DNA from: Bacteroidaceae bacterium
Lineage (GTDB): Bacteria; Bacteroidota; Bacteroidia; Bacteroidales; Bacteroidaceae
Reading direction: 5' to 3'
Length of the DNA: 53,477 bases
Assembly: GCA_017448825.1 (NCBI GenBank)
Contig: JAFSKR010000026.1
Coordinates: forward strand, 1 to 53,477
Shown here piece after piece: positions 33,504 through 40,299 of the stretch. Under the pieces are notes generated by a model. The model saw only the letters and a program-made list of their open reading frames with translations, made no database searches and had not been told where the DNA came from. Numbering within the stretch: the first letter of the stretch is position 1; each line of letters opens with the position of its first letter. The position numbers and the translations under genes are program-made.

Positions 33504-35422
33504 TGGACAGCAGGTGTCTGGACATACTGAAGCAGTACTGGGGATACGACTCTTTCCGGGGCATACAGGCCGACATCATCGAGAGTGTTATCAGTGGTCG
33601 TGACACCTTGGGGTTGATGCCTACGGGTGGTGGCAAGAGCATCTGTTTCCAGGTGCCGGCACTGATGATGGAGGGGCTTTGTATCGTGGTCACTCCACTC
33701 ATTTCACTGATGAAAGATCAGGTGCAGCAGTTGAAGAGTCGTGGCATCAAGGCTGAAGCGGTCTATTCAGGCATGATGCGTGAGGACATCATCCGAGTGC
33801 TTGACAATGCAGTTTTAGGTGCGTACACATTGTTGTATGTCTCTCCTGAACGACTTTCCACTGAAATTTTTCTGGCAAAGGTTGAACGCATGCGTCAGGT
33901 GAGCATGATTGTGGTCGATGAGGCACATTGCATCTCGCAATGGGGCTATGATTTCCGTCCTTCTTATTTGCAAATATCGAAAATCCGGCAACTGTTGCCT
34001 ACAGATGGAGTGCCGGTTCTGGCATTGACTGCAACCGCTACACCAAAGGTGGTGGATGATATTCAGGAGCGTCTCCGATTTAAGGAGAAGAATGTTTTCT
34101 CCATGAGTTTTGAGCGCAAAAACCTCAGCTATGTGGTACGTGAAACGGAGGACAGGGCAGGGGAAATGTTGCGCATTCTCCAATCGGTCCCCAATGGTAG
34201 TGCCATCGTCTATACGCGTACTCGTCAACAGACGGTTGATGTTGCTCGTTTTTTGGAAGAAAGTGGTGTGACTGCCAGCAACTACCATGCAGGACTGACC
34301 GATGCTGAAAAAGATTACCGTCAAATTAACTGGACAAAGGATCGTGTACGTGTGATGGTTGCTACCAATGCTTTTGGCATGGGTATCGATAAGCCTGATG
34401 TGCGGTTGGTTATCCACTTCAATATGCCTGATTCGCTCGAGGCCTATTTTCAGGAGGCAGGACGTGCAGGGCGTGACGGTAAACCCTCTTACGCTGTGCT
34501 GCTCTACAATCGCCAAGACCTCAAGACCCTCAACAAGCGTGTCGCTGAAGCCTATCCCAGTATCGACTATGTACGTCAAACCTATGAGAATGTATCCTTC
34601 TTTCTTCAAGTGGGTATTGGTGAGGCATTAGGTCGTACTTTCTACTTCCCAATGGAGACTTTCTGCCGTACTTTTCATCAGTTCCCTGTACAAACCAATG
34701 CTGCGCTTAGTTTGCTCAACAATGCGGGGTATATTGAATTTCATGAGGAACAGGAATTTAAGTCAGCCCTCCATTTCATCCTCCGGAAAGAAGAGCTCTA
34801 CCGCATCCATGAAGCAGACGAAGAAACCGATCTTGTCATCCAAGCCATCCTTCGTTCCTACCCAGGAGTCTTTGCCAAATTTGTCTATATCGAGGAGACC
34901 TTTCTCTTTCATCAGACAGGTCTTTCGGTTGAGCGTATCTATCAGATACTCAAAGACCTGCACCATAATCGCGTGATAGACTTCATCCCTCACCGTACGA
35001 CACCTACCATTTGCTATACAGTTGCACGTGTTGATACAGAACAGATATATCTGCCGCAATGGGTTTATGAAGACCGGAAGAATGACTTCCAACAGCGTAT
35101 TAACCAAATCATTGAATATGTCACCTCCACAGACAAATGTCGTAGCCGTATGCTCCTTCGCTACTTTGGTGAGACAGATACGCATGATTGTGGCCAGTGT
35201 GATGTCTGTATCGCTCGCAAGAAGTCGGAATCTGCCAACATCGAAGACATCCAACGAGCCTGCCAAACCATCACGGACTTCCTTCAAGATGGTGAACTAC
35301 ACCCACTCACTTCCTTGAAGACTTTGCCCATCAAGACCGCTATTCTTGACGAGGCCATCCGTTATATGGCCGCTGAAGAAATGCTGCTGGTTGATGGCTT
35401 TAAAGTAAAAATTAGAAGTTGA
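33500..35422 (+). CDS. recQ: ATP-dependent DNA helicase RecQ
   Basis: 640 residues. Walker A PTGGGKS (41-47), motif Ia TPLISLMKDQ, DEAH box (140-143, VVDEAHCISQWGYDFRP), ALTATATPKV, IVYTRTRQQTVDVARFLEE, ATNAFGMGIDKPDVR and QEAGRAGRDGKPS are all present. The zinc-binding region is seen in CRSRMLLRYFGE with CGQCDVC, and a winged-helix region follows. An HRDC domain was not recognised. Start ATG at 33500, or 33503 where it overlaps the recJ stop. It unwinds DNA ahead of RecJ in recombination repair. Confidence 0.96.
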   Translation: MMDSRCLDILKQYWGYDSFRGIQADIIESVISGRDTLGLMPTGGGKSICFQVPALMMEGLCIVVTPLISLMKDQVQQLKSRGIKAEAVYSGMMREDIIRVLDNAVLGAYTLLYVSPERLSTEIFLAKVERMRQVSMIVVDEAHCISQWGYDFRPSYLQISKIRQLLPTDGVPVLALTATATPKVVDDIQERLRFKEKNVFSMSFERKNLSYVVRETEDRAGEMLRILQSVPNGSAIVYTRTRQQTVDVARFLEESGVTASNYHAGLTDAEKDYRQINWTKDRVRVMVATNAFGMGIDKPDVRLVIHFNMPDSLEAYFQEAGRAGRDGKPSYAVLLYNRQDLKTLNKRVAEAYPSIDYVRQTYENVSFFLQVGIGEALGRTFYFPMETFCRTFHQFPVQTNAALSLLNNAGYIEFHEEQEFKSALHFILRKEELYRIHEADEETDLVIQAILRSYPGVFAKFVYIEETFLFHQTGLSVERIYQILKDLHHNRVIDFIPHRTTPTICYTVARVDTEQIYLPQWVYEDRKNDFQQRINQIIEYVTSTDKCRSRMLLRYFGETDTHDCGQCDVCIARKKSESANIEDIQRACQTITDFLQDGELHPLTSLKTLPIKTAILDEAIRYMAAEEMLLVDGFKVKIRS

Positions 35423-35477
35423 AGGTTGAATGAATTACATGGTCAACTTTCAATTTCTCAACCTTTCAATTCTATAA
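35413..35477. repeat. short imperfect inverted repeat (GTTGAAGGTTGA type)
   Basis: AGAAGTTGAAGGTTGA (35413-35428) faces TCAACCTTTCAATTCT (about 35459-35474). The recQ stop lies in the left arm, and the TPR gene follows 7 bases after the right arm. Bacteroidales-type dispersed repeat; possibly a weak terminator. Confidence 0.6.
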
Positions 35478-35480
35478 ATT

Positions 35481-35804
35481 ATGTTACCCATCGAAATAAT
35501 CACCCAAACCACTCAAGCTATTGCAGCTAACCCCTCTGACACAAAAGCATATCTGCTTCGTGCCGTCACTCTTTACCAAATGCAGCAATATGACGAAGCA
35601 CTGAAAGACTTCGACACCCTTATCGACACTTTCCACGTCGAAGATGCCGAAATCTATCAACTTCGTGGTGATCTTCGTATGAAAAAGAATGACAAAACTG
35701 GTGCCCTCGATGATATGCGTCATGCCATAGCCCTTAATCCTGAACTGCTCCACCAATTTAGTGGAGAATTCAGGACCAAGGGAAAAAGGGGCGAGGAAGC
35801 ATAG
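35481..35804 (+). CDS. small TPR protein
   Basis: 107 residues with about two and a half tetratricopeptide repeats: DTKAYLLRAVTLYQMQQYDE with ALKDFDTLID, then AEIYQLRGDLRMKKNDKTGA with LDDMRHAIALNP. No signal peptide. TPRs bind other proteins; no partner is evident. Downstream of recQ on the same strand, possibly co-transcribed; convergent with tyrA. Confidence 0.85.
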   Translation: MLPIEIITQTTQAIAANPSDTKAYLLRAVTLYQMQQYDEALKDFDTLIDTFHVEDAEIYQLRGDLRMKKNDKTGALDDMRHAIALNPELLHQFSGEFRTKGKRGEEA

Positions 35805-35854
35805 GTCAACATATTGAGGTATGATTCCTCACTGACGATTGTGATACAGCTTGT

Positions 35855-36631
35855 TTACTTGATGTTCTTCCGAATCTTCGTCAGGTATTGCTGCATGTGC
35901 TCTTCGTCGCGGGTGTCGATGATTTCGATAATCTCTTTCATCTCCTTGCGAATTTGTTCCACTTGCCCCTTGGTGTAGGGGTTGAAGAGGATTTCACGCA
36001 ACAGTGTGTCATCCTCACTGAGCACACCCTTGGCTATCTTCATGTGGCGCTTGAAGGTGGTGCCAGGGGCATCTTGATGTTTCATCACGGCAGCGAAGGC
36101 GAAGGTGGAGATGAAGGGAATGGAGAGAGAGTATGCCACCGTCTGGTCGTGCTCCTCGAAGGTGTATTCGAAAATGTTAAGTCCCAGCCGTTGGTAGAGG
36201 TCTTTGAAGAAGCAACGCCCCATGTAGTCGCCTTCATTGATGATGATGGCGTTCTCGTCGCTCAGTTTGCCGAGGTTGGCAAACGTGGGACCAAACATGG
36301 GGTGGGTGCTGACATAATGGAAGCCGCTTGCCTCGTAGTATTCCTTGAAGCCTGTCTTCACTGACGAAATGTCGGAGAGGATACAGTATTCCTTGGGCAG
36401 ATAGGGGATGACTTGGTCAAACACTTGCAGCGTATATTTGAGGCTGACAGCGTTGATGACAAGGTCTGCCCTGAATTTGCCAATCTCTTCCAGCGTGGTG
36501 AACCGCTGGGTGTTGTACATGAATCTTAATCGCTTGGGGTCGATGTCGTAAACAGCCACCTCGTGGTCGAATGACAGCAGGTCGGTGAAGAACGAACCCA
36601 TCTTTCCTGCTCCTAATATCAGTATCTTCAT
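35855..36631 (-). CDS. tyrA: prephenate dehydrogenase
   Basis: 258 residues. Rossmann start MKILILGAGKMGSFF and VYDIDPKRL, then VINAVSLKYTLQVFDQVIPY, LSDISSVKTGF and the substrate region VSTHPMFGPTF, which is the prephenate dehydrogenase pattern. HDQTVAYSLSIPF is the dimer-helix His motif. It makes 4-hydroxyphenylpyruvate for tyrosine. Last gene of the Phe/Tyr operon, 7 bases after the DAHP synthase/chorismate mutase gene, so it is controlled by the attenuator upstream of pheA. Confidence 0.9.
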   Translation of the reverse strand: MKILILGAGKMGSFFTDLLSFDHEVAVYDIDPKRLRFMYNTQRFTTLEEIGKFRADLVINAVSLKYTLQVFDQVIPYLPKEYCILSDISSVKTGFKEYYEASGFHYVSTHPMFGPTFANLGKLSDENAIIINEGDYMGRCFFKDLYQRLGLNIFEYTFEEHDQTVAYSLSIPFISTFAFAAVMKHQDAPGTTFKRHMKIAKGVLSEDDTLLREILFNPYTKGQVEQIRKEMKEIIEIIDTRDEEHMQQYLTKIRKNIK

Positions 36632-36638
36632 GATGCCA

Positions 36639-37703
36639 TTATTTGTTGATGATTTCTATCTGCTGGTGTACGCTTTCCTCATGGATGCTCTCAAAGACCT
36701 TGGCAACGAACTCGGGGCTCATGCCGCAGAGTGAGCCTTGTACGCCTCTCTTCGAGAGAATCTCGTTGTAGCGAACAGCCTGCAAGACGGTCATGTTGTG
36801 CTCCTTCTTGTAGTGGCCGATTTCGCGACACACTCGCATGCGTTTGGCAAGGATGTCCATGAGCTGGTTGTCCAGTTCGTCAATCTGCTTGCGCAGGCTG
36901 GTCAGGCCCTCGGCGGTAGTGTGCTCATCGCGGATGATGAGCAGCGAGAGGATGTAGTCAAGCACTTCGGGCGTCACCTGCTGCTTGGCATCACTCCATG
37001 CCTTGTCAGGGTCACAGTGAGCCTCGACAATCAGCCCGTCAAAGCCCAAATCCATTGCTTGTTGGCAGAGTGGGGCAATGAGCTCGCGGCGGCCACCAAT
37101 GTGCGAAGGGTCGCAAATGATGGGCAGGTTGGGGATGCGGCGGTGCAACTCGATGGGAATTTGCCACATCGGGGCATTGCGGTAAATCTTCTGCTCGTAG
37201 CTGGAGAAGCCTCGGTGGATGGCTCCCATGCGCTTTACCCCTGCTTGGTTGATGCGCTCCAAGGCACCAATCCACAGTTCGATGTCAGGGTTGACGGGAT
37301 TCTTCACAAACACGGGCACATCTACGCCTTTCAGTGCATCGGCCAATGCCTGTACGGCAAAAGGGTTGGCAGTCGTTCGGGCACCTACCCAAAGGATGTC
37401 CATGTCGTATTTCAGTGCCAATTCCACGTGTTCGGGGGTGGCCACTTCGGTGGAGATGAGCATGTGGGTCTCTTCCTTCACTTGCTTCATCCACGGCAGG
37501 GCCTTCTCTCCGTTGCCCTCGAAACCTCCAGGCTTGGTGCGTGGTTTCCACACACCGGCACGGAAGTTGTGGCAACCTTTCATGGCGAGTTCACGTGCTG
37601 TTGTCATCACTTGCTCCTCCGTCTCGGCTGAGCATGGGCCAGCAATCACGAACGGGCGTTCGTTGTCGCTGGGCAAATTCAATGGTTGTAGTTCGAGTTC
37701 CAT
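36639..37703 (-). CDS. bifunctional DAHP synthase / chorismate mutase
   Basis: 354 residues. The DAHP synthase part (about 1-260) has FVIAGPCSAETEEQV, FRAGVWKPRTKPGGFEG, VGARTTANPFAVQAL, PVFVKNPV, IICDPSHIGGRRE and VEAHCDPDKAWSDA. A chorismate mutase type II domain (about 270-354) follows: LRKQIDELDNQLMDILAKRM and YKKEHNMTVLQAVRYNEIL. The fusion commits erythrose-4-phosphate and PEP to aromatic synthesis and converts chorismate to prephenate for the flanking pheA and tyrA genes. Its ATG lies 5 bases from the repeat at 37708, whose AGGGGG end forms the likely ribosome binding site. Confidence 0.93.
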   Translation of the reverse strand: MELELQPLNLPSDNERPFVIAGPCSAETEEQVMTTARELAMKGCHNFRAGVWKPRTKPGGFEGNGEKALPWMKQVKEETHMLISTEVATPEHVELALKYDMDILWVGARTTANPFAVQALADALKGVDVPVFVKNPVNPDIELWIGALERINQAGVKRMGAIHRGFSSYEQKIYRNAPMWQIPIELHRRIPNLPIICDPSHIGGRRELIAPLCQQAMDLGFDGLIVEAHCDPDKAWSDAKQQVTPEVLDYILSLLIIRDEHTTAEGLTSLRKQIDELDNQLMDILAKRMRVCREIGHYKKEHNMTVLQAVRYNEILSKRGVQGSLCGMSPEFVAKVFESIHEESVHQQIEIINK

Positions 37704-37707
37704 ATCA

Positions 37708-37851
37708 GACCCCCTACCCGCTCCCCCTATGAGGGAGAGAGTAGAATATTAGTGGGGAGGATTCTACTTGTTGTTTCTATCTTATTCTTGTTTTTACTAT
37801 CGGAAGATGAGGTGGCCACTCCCTCCCTCACAAGGAGGGCGAGGGGAAGAC
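37708..37851. repeat. CT/AG-rich inverted-end element, copy 2 (aminotransferase to DAHP synthase)
   Basis: Left end AGACCCCCTACCCGCTCCCC and right end GGCCACTCCCTCCCTCACAA, then GGAGGGCGAGGGGAAGACC, are inverted copies of about 40 bases. An internal stem AGTAGAAT/ATTCTACT lies beside the left end. On the minus strand it encodes the final residues VFPSPSL and the TGA of the aminotransferase, and ends AGGGGGTCTGAT before the next gene's ATG. Confidence 0.85.
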
Positions 37852-39006
37852 CTCCTTAATTCTCTGCAATGCGGTTTTCATTTTCTCGTCTTTGGCACAA
37901 AGCGAGATGCGGATGTAGCGTGTGCCATTCGAACCGAAGATGAAACCTGGAGTGATGAAGACGCGGGCTTCGTGCAGCACCTTCTCCGTCAAGTCCTCCA
38001 CGTCGGCAATGCTGTCGGGGATGCGTCCCCAGAGGAACATGCCCTGCTGTGTGGGGTCGAAGGTGCAGCCGAGGGTGGTCATAATATCTTCAGCAATCAT
38101 GCGTCGTGTGGCATAAGTCTCAATGTTGGCGTGTGTGTGCCATGCTTCTGTGTTTTTGTATGCTTGTGCTGCGGCTAATTGCAGTGGGCGGAATGTGCCC
38201 GAATCGATGTTGCTCTTGATTTTCAGAATCCACTGAACAAACGTGCTGTTTGTAGCCAGCATACCCACACGCCAACCAGGCATATTATGGCTCTTTGACA
38301 TCGAGTTGAACTCGATGCAGCATTCCTTGGCACCTTCCACTTGGAGGATGCTTAGGTGCTCGTCTTTGTTCAGGATGAAAGAGTAGGGGTTGTCGTTTAC
38401 CACTACGATGTTATGCTTCTGTGCAAACGCCACAATCTTCTCATACAGTTCACGGGTGGCACGTCCGCCTGTCGGCATATTGGGATAGTTCGTCCACATC
38501 AGTTTCACCCCTGTCAAGTCCATTGCCTCCAACTGTTCAAAGTCTGGTTGCCATCCATGGTTCTCCATCAGGTCATAGTTCACAATCTCCTGACCCAGAA
38601 TCTTGCTCAATGACGTATAAGTTGGATATCCAGGGTTCGGCACCAGCACCTTGTCCCCAGGGTTGCACAGTGCCAAAGTCACGTGCAAGATACCTTCCTT
38701 GCTGCCGATGAGCGGCTGAATCTCTGTGGCAGGGTCGAGTTCCACGCCATACCACCTTTTGTAGAAATCTGCCATTGCCTTCCTCAGTTCGGGGATGCCT
38801 ACCGTGGGCTGATAGCCATGTGCATCGGCTTTTTTCGCATTTTCACAGAGTACGTCGATGGTTTCTGCACTGGGTGGCATATCGGGCGAGCCGATGGCAA
38901 GCGAGATGATGTCCTTGCCCTCCGCATTGAGTTTTGCCACTTCTTTTAGTTTTCTCGAAAAGTAATACTCGCTGACCAATGCGAGTCTGTCTGCTGGCTG
39001 TATCAT
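37828..39006 (-). CDS. class I/II pyridoxal-phosphate aminotransferase (Phe/Tyr operon)
   Basis: 392 residues. ISLAIGSPDMPPSAETID, the cofactor site region NPGYPTYTSLSK, WTNYPNMPTGG, VVNDNPYSF and the PLP-binding lysine in SMSKSHNMPGWRVG are typical of the AspC/LL-DAP-aminotransferase-like group. In this operon it most likely transaminates phenylpyruvate and 4-hydroxyphenylpyruvate or, less likely, prephenate. Located between pheA and the DAHP synthase gene. The C-terminal VFPSPSL comes from the inserted repeat, so the original C-terminus was different. Its ATG follows AGGGGGTCTTT, the end of the repeat at 39009. Confidence 0.85.
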   Translation of the reverse strand: MIQPADRLALVSEYYFSRKLKEVAKLNAEGKDIISLAIGSPDMPPSAETIDVLCENAKKADAHGYQPTVGIPELRKAMADFYKRWYGVELDPATEIQPLIGSKEGILHVTLALCNPGDKVLVPNPGYPTYTSLSKILGQEIVNYDLMENHGWQPDFEQLEAMDLTGVKLMWTNYPNMPTGGRATRELYEKIVAFAQKHNIVVVNDNPYSFILNKDEHLSILQVEGAKECCIEFNSMSKSHNMPGWRVGMLATNSTFVQWILKIKSNIDSGTFRPLQLAAAQAYKNTEAWHTHANIETYATRRMIAEDIMTTLGCTFDPTQQGMFLWGRIPDSIADVEDLTEKVLHEARVFITPGFIFGSNGTRYIRISLCAKDEKMKTALQRIKEVFPSPSL

Positions 39007-39008
39007 AA

Positions 39009-39162
39009 AGACCCCCTCCCCGCTCCCCCTGGAGGGGGAGAGTAGAATGTTGGTGGGGAGGATTCTACTTGATATTATTTTGTTGTTATTTATCCTTGTT
39101 GTTTTTTTGTATGCTGTAGAGGTAACCGCTCCCTCCCTATAGGGAAGGTTAGGGGAGGGTCT
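39009..39162. repeat. CT/AG-rich inverted-end element, copy 3 (pheA to aminotransferase)
   Basis: Left end AGACCCCCTCCCCGCTCCCC, then TGGAGGGGGAGAGTAGAAT; right end GGTAACCGCTCCCTCCCTAT, then AGGGAAGGTTAGGGGAGGGTCT. Body and ends match copy 2 closely near the left end; the middle is diverged. On the minus strand it supplies residues ETLP and the TAA of pheA and the AGGGGG run before the aminotransferase ATG. Confidence 0.85.
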
Positions 39163-39994
39163 CCTTGCCTTCCTTATATTCTCCTAACACTTTCAGTTGC
39201 TTCGTCAGCGGCCTTACCGCATCAATGCTCTGACGGTAGCGTGTGTAGTCATTGTACATCACGTCAATGTAGAACATATATTCCCATTCCCTCCCGATGA
39301 TAGGTAGCGATTGAATCTTTGTTAAGTTGATTTTGTAGAATGAGAAGATGCTCAACACCTGCGAGAGCGAACCCTCGCTGTGAGGTAGGCTGAATACGAT
39401 GCTTGCTTTGTTTGACTGGCTCGGTACACATAGCTCCTCGGCATGCCAAGGGTCTGCCAGCACTAAGAAGCGTGTGAAGTTATGCTTGTTTGTCTCGATG
39501 CCCTCCTCCAGAATCTTCATGCCGTAAAGTGGTGCAGCAAATTTCGAGCAGATGGCGGCGTGTCCTCTCAACCCCTTCTCTCTGATATTCTTTGCAGACC
39601 CTGCCGTGTCGTCCGTTTCTACAATCTTCAGATTAGGGTGACGCTTCAGGAAGTTCCTGCACTGCATCAGTGCCACGGGGTGCGAGTTCACTTCCGTGAT
39701 GTCCTCCCATTCATCTTCGGGCAGACACATGATGCTGTGCGAAATCCTCAGCTTATGCTCTCCCACAATCTGCACGCCGCTGTCGCGCATCAGTTCATAG
39801 TTGTGCAGCAGCGAACCGGCAATGGTGTTCTCTATTGCCATCATGCCAATTACGTTCGAGTCCTTCTTCATCTCTTCAAACACCTCCTCGAAAGTGTCAC
39901 AGCACACCAGTTCGATGTCCTCGCCTTCAAAGTAATAGTGGCTTGCCACATCGTGATAACTGCCAATCTCTCCTTGTATTGCTACTCTTCTCAT
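39149..39994 (-). CDS. pheA: prephenate dehydratase
   Basis: 281 residues, dehydratase only (no chorismate mutase domain). Periplasmic-binding-protein-like catalytic part: VAIQGEIGSYHDVAS, AIENTIAGSLLHNYELM, HPVALMQCRNFL, ETDDTAGSAKNIREKG with the TDDTA catalytic motif, then TRFLVLADP. An ACT regulatory domain follows (KASIVFSLPHSEGSLSQVLS, with the GSLSQ and YMFYIDV parts), the site for phenylalanine feedback. It makes phenylpyruvate. First gene of the operon; the C-terminal ETLP and stop codon come from the inserted repeat. Preceded by the attenuator. Confidence 0.93.
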   Translation of the reverse strand: MRRVAIQGEIGSYHDVASHYYFEGEDIELVCCDTFEEVFEEMKKDSNVIGMMAIENTIAGSLLHNYELMRDSGVQIVGEHKLRISHSIMCLPEDEWEDITEVNSHPVALMQCRNFLKRHPNLKIVETDDTAGSAKNIREKGLRGHAAICSKFAAPLYGMKILEEGIETNKHNFTRFLVLADPWHAEELCVPSQSNKASIVFSLPHSEGSLSQVLSIFSFYKINLTKIQSLPIIGREWEYMFYIDVMYNDYTRYRQSIDAVRPLTKQLKVLGEYKEGKETLP

Positions 39995-40017
39995 ATTTAT
40001 TATTATAGTATATTCAT

Positions 40018-40047
40018 CAAAAAAGCCCCACTCGTATGAGCGGGGCT
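40018..40047 (-). terminator. attenuator terminator of the Phe/Tyr operon
   Basis: AGCCCCGCTC pairs with GAGTGGGGCT (minus strand, 40047-40024) and is followed by six T, 24 bases upstream of the pheA ATG. Its 5' arm CCCGCTC (40044-40038) is also the perfect complement of GAGCGGG (40105-40099), directly after the leader peptide stop. Confidence 0.9.
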
Positions 40048-40105
40048 ATATTGTTACTTTCTATGTATCTTTCGTAGGTCTGATGAAACACATAACTTCC
40101 CGCTC

Positions 40106-40162
40106 TTACTCGTTGCTAAAGTAAAAGTAAAAATAAAAGTATGTGTTGTACCAAGACTTCAT
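40106..40162 (-). CDS. Phe/Tyr leader peptide (attenuator)
   Basis: 18 codons from the ATG at 40162 to the TAA at 40108-40106: MKSWYNTYFYFYFYFSNE. After one Trp and a Tyr, residues 8-15 are an uninterrupted alternating Y-F run; in total 5 Tyr and 4 Phe. It ends 1 base before GAGCGGG (40105-40099), which can pair with the 5' arm of the terminator. A ribosome stalled in the Y/F run leaves GAGCGGG free to form the antiterminator; a ribosome reaching the stop codon covers it and the terminator forms. This is the arrangement of Phe- and Trp-type attenuation, here for a combined Phe/Tyr operon. The reading is directly visible; regulation itself is inference. Confidence 0.88.
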   Translation of the reverse strand: MKSWYNTYFYFYFYFSNE

Positions 40163-40190
40163 CTTTTTCTATTTCTTTTCAAAATCGCTG

Positions 40191-40221
40191 CAAAAGTACA
40201 CACAAATATTGAAACTGCAAA
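40191..40221 (-). promoter_or_regulatory. promoter of the Phe/Tyr operon
   Basis: TTTG (40221-40218) and TACTTTTG (40198-40191) on the minus strand, spacing 19. Expected start near 40184, about 22 bases before the leader peptide ATG. Confidence 0.8.
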
Positions 40222-40299
40222 CATTTTTTAAGAAAAAATATACTTTTCATTGAAAAAATATACATAGAACCTCTTTTTCGTGCCGAATCGTCAGTTTCT

